In this document: positions 1 through 5,777 of the stretch, one piece after another
Numbering within the stretch: the stretch's first letter is position 1
Layout of the letters: every line of letters starts with the position of its first letter
Assembly (NCBI GenBank): GCA_965368175.1
Contig: CBDULX010000185.1
Coordinates: forward strand, 1 to 6,010
Direction of reading: 5' to 3'
DNA: 6,010 nucleotides
Source: CBDULX01 sp965368175
Lineage (GTDB): Bacteria > Pseudomonadota > Gammaproteobacteria > SZUA-229
Program-made: the position numbers and the translations under genes
Notes under the pieces: model-generated
What the model saw: the letters and a program-made list of their open reading frames with translations, nothing else
Told to the model about the DNA's origin: nothing
The model's database searches: none

Positions 1-524
1 TCGGGATGAAACTGCACGCCTTCCACGGCCAGCTGTTTATGTTTTACACCCATAATTTCATCCATGCTGCCGTCGACGTTTTCTGTCCATGCGGTGATTT
101 CCAGGCAATCGGGCAGGCTCTCTTTTTCGATTACCAGTGAGTGATATCGAGTGGCCTCGTAGGGGTTGGTTAAACCTTTGAATACGCCGATATTTTTATG
201 ATGAATCATCGAGGTTTTGCCATGCATGATTTCCCTTGCATGAACAATTTTGCCACCGAATACCTGGCCAATACTCTGGTGCCCCAGGCAGACACCCAGA
301 ACAGGCAGCTTGCCTGCGAAGTGCCTGATCACGTCCATGGATATGCCCGCTTCATTCGGCGTGCAGGGGCCAGGTGAAATCATAATCCGTTCCGGCTTCA
401 TCTGGTCAATGTCATCCAGAGTGATCTTGTCGTTTCTGTACACGGCAACATCCGCACCCAGCTCCCCCAGATACTGCACCAGGTTATAGGTGAATGAATC
501 ATAGTTATCGATCATCAACATCAT
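1..524 (-). CDS. trpG: Anthranilate synthase component II, glutamine amidotransferase (partial, C-terminus off the edge)
   Basis: Class I glutamine amidotransferase subunit that hydrolyses glutamine and passes ammonia to TrpE to make anthranilate from chorismate, in the cytoplasm. The minus-strand reading frame starts MMLMIDNYDSFTYNLVQYLG, the family's usual N-terminus, and 174 full codons lie in the window, so only about the last 20 residues are missing. The oxyanion motif SPGPCTP is near residue 50, the nucleophile is Cys79 in GVCLGHQ, and the catalytic His173 sits in QFHP at the window edge; the triad Glu would be residue 175. The start is the first of two adjacent ATG codons (522-524), with GGAG about 11 bases upstream. 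PabA is nearly indistinguishable by sequence and the protein may serve both pathways; its position after trpE favours TrpG. The gap to trpE is 232 bp and contains an inverted repeat, so tight co-translation with trpE is unlikely. Confidence 0.95.
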   Translation of the reverse strand, partial: MMLMIDNYDSFTYNLVQYLGELGADVAVYRNDKITLDDIDQMKPERIMISPGPCTPNEAGISMDVIRHFAGKLPVLGVCLGHQSIGQVFGGKIVHAREIMHGKTSMIHHKNIGVFKGLTNPYEATRYHSLVIEKESLPDCLEITAWTENVDGSMDEIMGVKHKQLAVEGVQFHP

Positions 525-604
525 AGTGTTGCTTTCTCCACCTCAATCGGCAATAGGTTCACTCTGGGTGAATTATTTGCTTTCATATTAAATGCTCTTA
601 TTTT

Positions 605-750
605 TTTGCCACAGAGGCACAGAGATCACAGAGCTTCAAAAGGTTAAAGGTACTTTAATTTGTATTTCGTTGTTTAAGATAACGCCCTGATCAATAGCGC
701 AATATTTATTCTTAAAATAACCTCTGTGGTCTCAGTGCCTCTGTGGCAAA
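605..750. repeat. Inverted repeat, CACAGAG family, copy 1 (trpE-trpG gap)
   Basis: The arms at 605-633 and 722-750 are reverse complements at 27 of 29 positions and enclose an AT-rich 88-bp spacer. The arms read outward as TTTGCCACAGAGGCAC followed by a GAG..CACAGAG tail. The same arm, with 25 of 29 positions identical, occurs as a perfect palindrome at 3286-3375. The right arm lies 6 bp beyond the trpE stop codon. I see no open frame or transposase in the spacer. This is best read as a REP- or MITE-like non-coding element. It could also act as a processing or stability hairpin in the trpE-trpG transcript. It lacks a run of T after the stem in the trp direction, so it does not look like an intrinsic terminator. 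Confidence 0.85.
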
Positions 751-756
751 TAATAT

Positions 757-2244
757 TTAACGATGCGAGCCGTCAAGCCCAGCTTCGGCCATGGCCACCG
801 CGCGAAACACCGCCCGCCCCTTGTTCATGGTTTCCGCCCATTCATTGTCGGGCACTGAATCGTAGACAATACCAGCACCCGCCTGGATGCTCAGCATTTT
901 ATCCTTAATGACGGCAGTACGAATGGCAATAGCCGTGTCCATGTTACCGTTCCAGGACAGATATCCTACAGCACCGGAATAAATTCCCCGTTTCACTGGC
1001 TCAAGCTCATCGATTATTTCCATGGCACGGATTTTAGGTGCACCGCTGACGGTTCCTGCCGGGAAGGTAGCGCGTAACACATCCATTGCAGTCATATCAT
1101 CGGCCAGCTCCCCAACCACGTTGGATACTATATGCATGACATGGGAATAGCGCTCGATGATCATCCTGTCGGTGAGTTCGACGCTGCCAATTTTGCTCAC
1201 TCGACCGGCATCGTTACGACCCAGGTCGATCAGCATTAAATGTTCGGCCAGCTCCTTGGGATCAGCCAACAATTCTTTTTCCAGCAACAAATCTTCTGCT
1301 TCGTCCATACCACGCGGACGAGTGCCAGCAATGGGGCGCACGGTAACCTGATTATCTTCCAGCCGTACAAGTATTTCCGGTGATGAACCCACCACATAAT
1401 GATCATCCAGATTCAGGTAATACATATAGGGTGATGGATTCAGACTGCGCAGGGAGCGATAAAGATCCAGCGGTGGCGCATGGAAGGGAATAGACAACCG
1501 TTGCGACAGCACCACCTGCATGACATCACCCTCCACGATGTACTCCCTGGCTTTGCGTACTGCATCTTTGAATCCCTGCTCGGTAAAGCCCGAGATAAAA
1601 TCAGTTTCGCTCACCTGTCGACTACTGGCTACGGGTTTATAGGTGGGTACGGGCTCATACAGCCTTGCCTCCAGTTGTGCCAGGCGTTTCTCGCCCTGAT
1701 CATAAGCATTGTCCTGCAAGGGATCTACCTGCACGATCAGGTACAACTTGCCACTGAGGTTATCAAACACCACCACCTCTTCGGACAACATGAGCAGGAT
1801 ATCCGGGGTATTCAGAGCATCGGGTTTATCGTCATTGGCCAGGCGTGGCTCAATATAGCGAATGGTGTCATAACCAAAATAGCCCACCAGACCACCGCTA
1901 AACTTCGGCAGTCCTTCCAGCTCAGCCACCTTGAACTGCTGCTGAAATTGCTCAATCCAGTCCAGGGGGTCTTCCACTTCAAAAGATTGCGCCTCGCCCA
2001 GCTCATCTTCTATATCTATGCGATGACCAAATACCTTGATGCGTTTACGACAGGGCAAGCCGATAATGGAATAACGACCCCATTTCTCACCACCGTGTAC
2101 GGATTCGAACAGGTAAGAGTAAGGCGCATTGGCCAGCTTTAAATAGGTGCTGAGTGGGGTGTCAAGATCAGCCAGTACTTCCCTCACCAGAGGGATATAA
2201 CTGTAGTTCTGTTTTTTTAGTTCATCAAATTTTTCAGGGCTCAT
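757..2244 (-). CDS. trpE: Anthranilate synthase component I
   Basis: Converts chorismate plus ammonia from TrpG (or free ammonia) to anthranilate and pyruvate, the first committed step of tryptophan synthesis. At 495 residues it has the normal full length. The N-terminal domain carries YLFESVHGGEKWGRYSIIG at about 44-62, the region corresponding to the LLES tryptophan feedback site, with Ser48 in place. The chorismate-binding domain runs from about residue 220 to 485, with PIAGTRPRG (304-312), DLGRNDAGRVS (340-350), FPAGTVSGAPK (394-404) and IQAGAGIVYDS (453-463). The Ala in PIAGT is typical of TrpE, whereas PabB usually has Lys there (PIKGT), which argues against an aminodeoxychorismate synthase. 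The start ATG follows GGAAAG at a short spacing. The gene ends in TAA just before the copy 1 repeat. It is preceded by a possible Trp-rich leader at 2309-2365, which would give attenuation control. Confidence 0.97.
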   Translation of the reverse strand: MSPEKFDELKKQNYSYIPLVREVLADLDTPLSTYLKLANAPYSYLFESVHGGEKWGRYSIIGLPCRKRIKVFGHRIDIEDELGEAQSFEVEDPLDWIEQFQQQFKVAELEGLPKFSGGLVGYFGYDTIRYIEPRLANDDKPDALNTPDILLMLSEEVVVFDNLSGKLYLIVQVDPLQDNAYDQGEKRLAQLEARLYEPVPTYKPVASSRQVSETDFISGFTEQGFKDAVRKAREYIVEGDVMQVVLSQRLSIPFHAPPLDLYRSLRSLNPSPYMYYLNLDDHYVVGSSPEILVRLEDNQVTVRPIAGTRPRGMDEAEDLLLEKELLADPKELAEHLMLIDLGRNDAGRVSKIGSVELTDRMIIERYSHVMHIVSNVVGELADDMTAMDVLRATFPAGTVSGAPKIRAMEIIDELEPVKRGIYSGAVGYLSWNGNMDTAIAIRTAVIKDKMLSIQAGAGIVYDSVPDNEWAETMNKGRAVFRAVAMAEAGLDGSHR

Positions 2245-2308
2245 ATCACTTTCCAGACAAAATCATTCATGCAATTACAAACAGGGGCGGATTACAGGCT
2301 TACACCCG

Positions 2309-2365
2309 CTACCATCGCCAGCTTGTACAGGCACGTAAATCGGTTTGTCTAAAAAGTGTATGCAT
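2309..2365 (-). promoter_or_regulatory. Candidate trp leader peptide ahead of trpE
   Basis: An 18-codon frame on the minus strand reads MHTLFRQTDLRACTSWRW and then TAG, with Trp codons at positions 16 and 18. Its stop is 64 bp before the trpE ATG. Short leader peptides with clustered Trp codons control trpE by attenuation in enterics, and trpE attenuation has been described in Pseudomonas. Downstream, GCGGGT (2304-2309) can pair with ATCCGC (2287-2292) around an 11-base loop. The GGCG inside the Trp codons (2316-2319) can instead pair with CGCC at 2286-2289, so the two structures compete. Weak points: the only ribosome-site candidate is a GGA three bases from the ATG, the stem is short, and the bases after it (CCCTGTTTGT) are not a clean T run. 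It is the best explanation for this 127-bp stretch, but it is unproven. Confidence 0.35.
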
Positions 2366-2371
2366 GATTCC

Positions 2372-2533
2372 AGGGAGCCTCTGATTAAGTCTGGTTGATG
2401 AGATTACTGTTTAAAAACTTCAGATTCAAGACGAATATCGCAGCTAATAGTGAACTATTAGTAAGATTTTCAACGAAGAAACTGGAGTTTTTAAACCGTA
2501 AGATCGCAATCATGACTTGTTCAGAGTCTCCCT
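2372..2533. mobile_element. MITE-like 162-bp palindromic element (gph-trpE gap)
   Basis: The two 81-base halves align as reverse complements without any gap around a centre at 2452/2453. About 52 of 81 positions match. The outer ends match well (AGGGAG-CTCTGA-AAGTC), there is a long block GTTTAAAAACT at 2409-2419 and its complement, and the centre is CTAATAG-TGAA-CTATTAG. No open frame is present. The ends, especially GAACAAGTC read inward from the right, recall IS5-type termini, but that is from memory and not a firm assignment. I find no target duplication: the flanks are GATTCC and AATAGT, which suggests an old or decayed insertion. Together with the leader frame it accounts for most of the 334-bp gap between gph and trpE; the remaining 45 bp next to gph shows only a weak TAGTC/GACTA repeat. 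Confidence 0.6.
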
Positions 2534-2578
2534 AATAGTCGTTTAGATTATGGAAGACTAACCTAACAGGCACAAATT

Positions 2579-3256
2579 TCAAGCCCAATTAACCACTGTC
2601 TGGATCTCGTTCATCGAATCCACCACGGCATCGGGATGATAATCACGGATATCCTCACCGTGGTTATAACCGTAGGACATGCAGACGATATCAAAACCTG
2701 CCGCACGTGCCGCTTTCACATCGCTCATGGAATCGCCCAGCATTAAAGACTGATCCGGTGTGACACCCATTTTCTCTGCGGCATGTAATAAAGGCAAAGG
2801 ATCGGGTTTTTTCTTTACTAAAGTGTCACCACAAATCACGATTTCAAAGTAATCCTTTATACCCAGGTCGGCCAGTATCGGCAGGGTAAACTGTTCGGCC
2901 TTGTTGGTAACACAACCGATATGAATACCCGTGGATTTAAGAAACGTCAGTGCTTCTTTTACTCCGGGATAGAGACAACTGCGTTTGGAGGTGTTCTCGG
3001 CATACAGGGCCTCAAAAATCGGTAGTGCTTTCTGGAACAGGTCATCATCAGGCTCGCCATCGAGCTGATTGATCAGCGCACGACGCACCAGACGCTCGAC
3101 ACCATTACCCACCCAGTGACGAACCCGTTCCTCACCACGCACCGGCATATCCAGCTGCTTTAACATTTCATCAACACAATAGGCCAGATCAGGCACGCTA
3201 TCCACCAGCGTACCGTCTACATCAATTAACACCATGGCAGGTTTTTTAATCGCCAT
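2579..3256 (-). CDS. gph: Phosphoglycolate phosphatase, HAD superfamily
   Basis: Dephosphorylates 2-phosphoglycolate to glycolate, a salvage step for phosphoglycolate from DNA repair or, in autotrophs, from Rubisco oxygenation. The 225-residue protein has the expected HAD motifs: IDVDGTLVDS (11-20) with nucleophile Asp12 and acid/base Asp14, Thr117 in CVTNK (motif II), Lys150 before PDPLP (motif III), and GDSMSD (174-179) with metal ligand Asp175 (motif IV). The inserted cap domain lies between about residues 22 and 85. The ATG at 3254-3256 is chosen because GGAG lies 6 bases upstream and MAIKKPAMVLIDVDG matches family N-termini. The frame stays open upstream to an ATG at 3340, but those 28 codons run through the palindrome at 3286-3375 and are unlikely to be translated. 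It lies 123 bp after rpe, as in the rpe-gph pairs of many Gammaproteobacteria. Other HAD phosphatases, such as pyrophosphatase PpaX, are similar; the synteny favours Gph. Confidence 0.93.
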   Translation of the reverse strand: MAIKKPAMVLIDVDGTLVDSVPDLAYCVDEMLKQLDMPVRGEERVRHWVGNGVERLVRRALINQLDGEPDDDLFQKALPIFEALYAENTSKRSCLYPGVKEALTFLKSTGIHIGCVTNKAEQFTLPILADLGIKDYFEIVICGDTLVKKKPDPLPLLHAAEKMGVTPDQSLMLGDSMSDVKAARAAGFDIVCMSYGYNHGEDIRDYHPDAVVDSMNEIQTVVNWA

Positions 3257-3262
3257 TAATAA

Positions 3263-3266
3263 CTCC
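3263..3266 (-). promoter_or_regulatory. Ribosome binding site fixing the gph start
   Basis: GGAG on the minus strand, followed by TTATTA and then ATG at 3256. The 6-base spacing is near ideal. It decides between this start and the upstream in-frame ATG at 3340, which lies in the loop of the palindrome. Confidence 0.75.
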
Positions 3267-3285
3267 GAATACAGGGGAAAAACTG

Positions 3286-3375
3286 TTTGCCGCTGAGGCA
3301 CGGAGAACACAGAGAAATATCTATGTAAGGTCTTTACCAAATAGACCTCTGTGTTCTCCGTGCCTCAGCGGCAAA
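3286..3375. repeat. Perfect inverted repeat, CACAGAG family, copy 2 (rpe-gph gap)
   Basis: The arms at 3286-3314 and 3347-3375 are exact reverse complements over 29 bases, with a 32-base loop. The arm starts TTTGCCGCTGAGGCACGGAG and ends CACAGAG. It matches the copy 1 arm at 25 of 29 positions, but the loop is much shorter (32 against 88 bases). The right arm begins 4 bp beyond the rpe stop codon, almost the same placement as copy 1 after trpE. As RNA it would form a very stable hairpin between rpe and gph. In the transcription direction the stem is followed by CAGTTTTTCC, so partial termination or protection of the rpe 3' end is possible. The perfect pairing suggests recent arrival or selection to keep the stem. 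Confidence 0.9.
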
Positions 3376-3379
3376 GTCT

Positions 3380-4072
3380 TTAGATTTTAGCTTTCGCCAG
3401 CTCAGCACGCATGGCACCCACTACGGTATCGTAGTCGTTGGCATCGTTTTTACCCACCGCACCAAAGATGGCAGAACCAGCCACGAAAGTATCAGCGCCG
3501 GCCTCGGCGATTTCACGGATGTTGTCCACTTTCACACCACCGTCAATTTCCAGACGGATATTACGACCAGACTCCTTGATAAGCTTGCGCGCTTCACGCA
3601 GTTTATCCAGAGTACCTGGAATGAATGACTGACCGCCAAAACCAGGGTTAACCGACATCAGCAGTATCATGTCCACTTTGTCCATCACGTGTCTCAAGTA
3701 ATCCAGAGGCGTGGCAGGATTAAATACCAGACCAGATTTACAACCCAGCTCACGGATCATTTGCAGACTACGATCGATGTGATCAGAAGCTTCCGGGTGG
3801 AAAGTAATATAGCTGGCACCGGCTTTAGCGAAATCAGGGATGATGCGATCCACTGGCTTAACCATCAGGTGCACGTCAATTTCCGCTGTAACACCGTGTT
3901 TACGCAGGGCCTCACAGACCAGCGGCCCTATGGTGAGATTAGGCACGTAATGGTTATCCATTACGTCAAAATGCACGATATCCGCACCGGACTTGATCAC
4001 ATTGTCCACTTCCTCACCCAAGCGGGCGAAGTCTGCCGATAAAATCGAAGGGGCGATTTTGAAATCTGCCAT
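3380..4072 (-). CDS. rpe: Ribulose-phosphate 3-epimerase
   Basis: Interconverts ribulose 5-phosphate and xylulose 5-phosphate in the pentose phosphate pathway, and in the Calvin cycle if the organism has one. The 230-residue TIM barrel is full length. Visible signatures are IAPSILSADF (6-15, Ser9), VHFDVMDNHYVPN (33-45) with metal ligands His34 and Asp36, DVHLMV (66-71) with His68, VNPGFGGQSF (141-150), and LEIDGGV (174-180) with the second catalytic Asp177. The phosphate-binding region is near VAGSAIFG (197-204). The start ATG has GAGG 8 bases upstream (4081-4084). It is the first gene of the leftward rpe-gph-trpE-trpG run and diverges from the cytochrome gene across a 321-bp spacer. Nothing in the protein is unusual. 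Confidence 0.97.
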   Translation of the reverse strand: MADFKIAPSILSADFARLGEEVDNVIKSGADIVHFDVMDNHYVPNLTIGPLVCEALRKHGVTAEIDVHLMVKPVDRIIPDFAKAGASYITFHPEASDHIDRSLQMIRELGCKSGLVFNPATPLDYLRHVMDKVDMILLMSVNPGFGGQSFIPGTLDKLREARKLIKESGRNIRLEIDGGVKVDNIREIAEAGADTFVAGSAIFGAVGKNDANDYDTVVGAMRAELAKAKI

Positions 4073-4160
4073 TGTCTGTTCCTCACCTGGAGCCGAAATT
4101 AAAAGAGTTGCACACTTTACCTGATAAACGGCCGAGTTTCAGCCCAAAAAAAGCTAATTT

Positions 4161-4190
4161 ATCGAACCAAAATGCATAAATATGTGTCAA
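4161..4190 (-). promoter_or_regulatory. Possible sigma70 promoter for rpe
   Basis: On the minus strand a perfect TTGACA (4185-4190) is followed after 18 bases by TTCGAT (4161-4166), a poor -10 box, with AAAT beyond it. It is about 90 bp upstream of the rpe start. The -35 match is exact, but the weak -10 keeps this tentative. Confidence 0.35.
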
Positions 4191-4281
4191 CAATAATTGT
4201 ATTTACACGCGCATACTGTGGCAGCAAGGCCAATACAACAGCTAAGTTGCTGAATAATATACAAATAACTTACCACTAAGT

Positions 4282-4311
4282 TTAATTATCCATATATTAA
4301 TAAACTATAAT
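4282..4311 (+). promoter_or_regulatory. Possible sigma70 promoter for the cytochrome c gene
   Basis: A perfect -10 TATAAT at 4306-4311 is preceded, after 18 bases, by TTAATT (4282-4287), a weak -35. It would give an untranslated leader of roughly 75 bases before the ATG at 4394. In such AT-rich sequence chance matches are likely. Confidence 0.4.
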
Positions 4312-4393
4312 TTACTTTATACCTATGCTCTGCCACAATCTGCGACCTAAGATTTTTAATGATTTTTGTCAATAAATGACGGGAGTAAACTTG

Positions 4394-4699
4394 ATGAAGA
4401 AGCAAATCCTGGCACTGGTTGCAGCCGCAGCAATGGCTGTCTCTGCAAATGCTATCGCCGGTGGCGATGCTGCCGCTGGTAAAGCCAAAGCCGCTGTATG
4501 TGCTGCATGTCACGGCACTGATGGCATTGGTAAAATGCCAATCTACCCTAACCTGAAAGGTCAGAATGAAGCATACCTGGCCAAACAGATGAAAGCATTT
4601 CGTGATGGTATTCGTAAAGATCCAACCATGAATGCTATGGCAAAACCTCTGTCTGATACAGACATTGACAACCTGTCTGCATACTACAGCAGTCTGTAA
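4394..4699 (+). CDS. Small periplasmic monohaem cytochrome c (class I, c553/c4-domain type)
   Basis: Predicted periplasmic electron carrier with one covalently bound haem. The 101-residue precursor has a signal peptide, MKKQILALVAAAAMAVSANA, followed by IAGGDAAAGK; cleavage is likely after residue 20 or 22. The haem site is CAACH at 36-40 (Cys36, Cys39, proximal His40). PNLKGQNEAYLAKQMKAFRDG (52-72) is the conserved middle of this family, and MNAMAKPLSDTDIDNLSAYYSSL at the C-terminus carries the distal ligand, Met79 or Met82. The mature domain of about 80 residues matches one half of a dihaem cytochrome c4. The start at 4394 is preferred over the in-frame ATG at 4376: GGAG lies 8 bases upstream, and the signal peptide begins with MKK. 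Its redox partner cannot be told from the window. A terminator follows at 4724-4761. Confidence 0.9.
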   Translation: MKKQILALVAAAAMAVSANAIAGGDAAAGKAKAAVCAACHGTDGIGKMPIYPNLKGQNEAYLAKQMKAFRDGIRKDPTMNAMAKPLSDTDIDNLSAYYSSL

Positions 4700-4714
4700 T
4701 TTTCCTGCTGAATA

Positions 4715-5710
4715 ATGATATCTAAAAACTCTGTTAGCTGTAAAAGCTGCAGAGTTTTTTTATGCCTGATAAGCCTTCTGATCTTTTCATCAAGCCATGG
4801 GCAAACCCCTGACCCATTTCTAACCCGGGACATGAACCCACTGGTGCTCCCCTATGGTTTACCCCTGCCATCGCCCGCCCGCTTATTGTCGGTCAATGAA
4901 CAAAGCTTCATTACATCACTGAATGTCAGCAACACTATCAATGTGGAACTGGTCGGCAATGAAGAATTGTTTGTGGATGTGGAAACTTACCAGATAAATC
5001 TGGTCCACAACTGGGGTTTTGATGGCTGGATGCTCAGACTGAGTTTACCCTTCACCAGCCAAAGCAGTGGATTTCTTGATAGCTGGATAGAAAGTTACCA
5101 TGACACTATGCACTTACCGCAAGATATCCGGCCACAGTATCCACGGGATGATTTGACCATTAGCTACACGGTTGATGGCATTAACCTGCTGAACATTGAT
5201 CAGAGAGCGTACGGCCTGGGTGATATCGCCTTTCAGACAGCCTACCAGGCTATCCGTCGCCCAGACTTCGCCCTGAGCTTCTGGGCCGGACTGGAATTGC
5301 CCACGGGAAACAGTGACAAACTCACTGGCAGTGGCAGTGTTGATGTTTCATTCTGGTTAGCCATGGACAAGGGCTTCATAGAAGACCGCTGGTTATACGC
5401 CAATCTCGGCCTGTTATTTATCTCTGGCGGCGATCTACTACCCGGACAACAGAAACACAGTATTTTATTCGGCAACCTGGGCATGCAGTTTCACCCATGG
5501 CGGATGATAATACTCAAGGCCCAGCTGGATATGCATACGGCATTTTACGATTCCAGTACAGACTTTCTTGATCACGTGGTTCAGCTCACTTTCGGTGGCA
5601 GTGTACTTATCTCCGACCAGCACCGCCTGGATATAGCCGTCGCCGAAGATGTACTCCCCGGTACATCACCAGATGTGAACTTTAATATTTCCTGGAATAT
5701 GTTTTTCTAA
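4715..5710 (+). CDS. DUF3187 family protein, predicted outer-membrane-like beta protein
   Basis: Function unknown. The 331-residue protein has a signal peptide with basic residues (Lys4, Lys10, Arg13), a hydrophobic core VFLCLISLLIF (14-24) and a likely cut after SHG (27-29). After it comes RDMNPLVLPYGLPLPSP (38-54), which I recognise as the DUF3187 opening pattern, then alternating polar and hydrophobic segments. YGLGDIAFQTAYQ (166-178) and GLELPTGNS...SGSVD (182-200) resemble outer-membrane barrel proteins. The chain ends NMFF; a terminal Phe is typical of barrels inserted by the BAM complex. There is no haem motif or catalytic signature. The ATG at 4715 is the only in-frame start before the signal peptide, but it has no clear ribosome site and lies 15 bp after the cytochrome stop. 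Its first codons form the cytochrome terminator hairpin, so expression may depend on readthrough or on coupling. Family call is from pattern recall. Confidence 0.75.
   Translation: MISKNSVSCKSCRVFLCLISLLIFSSSHGQTPDPFLTRDMNPLVLPYGLPLPSPARLLSVNEQSFITSLNVSNTINVELVGNEELFVDVETYQINLVHNWGFDGWMLRLSLPFTSQSSGFLDSWIESYHDTMHLPQDIRPQYPRDDLTISYTVDGINLLNIDQRAYGLGDIAFQTAYQAIRRPDFALSFWAGLELPTGNSDKLTGSGSVDVSFWLAMDKGFIEDRWLYANLGLLFISGGDLLPGQQKHSILFGNLGMQFHPWRMIILKAQLDMHTAFYDSSTDFLDHVVQLTFGGSVLISDQHRLDIAVAEDVLPGTSPDVNFNISWNMFF
4724..4761 (+). terminator. Rho-independent terminator after the cytochrome gene, inside the next CDS
   Basis: AAAAACTCTG (4724-4733) pairs perfectly with CAGAGTTTTT (4750-4759). An inner AGCT/AGCT stem (4736-4739 with 4745-4748) extends it, and a run of seven T ends at 4761. 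The A run on the other side means it could also work leftward. It starts 24 bp after the cytochrome stop and covers codons 4 to 16 of the DUF3187 gene. Confidence 0.75.
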
Positions 5711-5777
5711 CCAGGAAAGCATAAACCAGTCACTCGGATTCTTAAAAGAAAACGCAGATTTAATAAATGTTCTGTAG

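Larger units (their letters stand above)
4073..4393. other. AT-rich divergent intergenic region
   Basis: Separates leftward rpe from the rightward cytochrome gene and should hold both promoters. It is clearly richer in A and T than the flanking genes. Around 4222-4252 there are nested small inverted repeats (CAGCAA with TTGCTG, and CAAC with GTTG), and GTCA/TGAC flank 4372-4376 just before the cytochrome ribosome site. I found no classical FNR box (TTGAT-N4-ATCAA) and no convincing small gene. Confidence 0.6.

Noticed and set aside
250..489. 79-codon plus-strand open frame at the left end
   Set aside because: It is the antisense shadow of trpG, whose minus-strand frame carries the amidotransferase motifs.
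634..721. Promoter for trpG within the copy 1 spacer
   Set aside because: Only weak partial boxes (such as TTGCGC on the minus strand) with poor spacing were seen.
605..750. Intrinsic terminator after trpE
   Set aside because: An 88-base spacer is too long, and in the trp direction the second arm is followed by A residues rather than T.
1480..2142. 220-codon plus-strand open frame antisense to trpE
   Set aside because: It lies wholly over a complete trpE with all conserved motifs, and its translation shows no recognisable domain.
757..2244. PabB instead of TrpE
   Set aside because: The PIAGT motif has Ala where PabB typically has Lys, the N-terminal feedback region is TrpE-like, and trpG follows.
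3257..3340. 28-codon N-terminal extension of Gph from an ATG at 3340
   Set aside because: The codons run through the palindrome, show no family similarity, and the ATG at 3256 has a well-placed GGAG.
4376..4393. Upstream in-frame start for the cytochrome gene at 4376
   Set aside because: GGAG at 4382-4385 would fall inside the coding part, and the signal peptide naturally begins MKK at 4394.
4286..4513. 75-codon minus-strand open frame over the cytochrome start
   Set aside because: It overlaps the promoter region and the haem-binding codons of a clear cytochrome gene; no ribosome site or domain seen.
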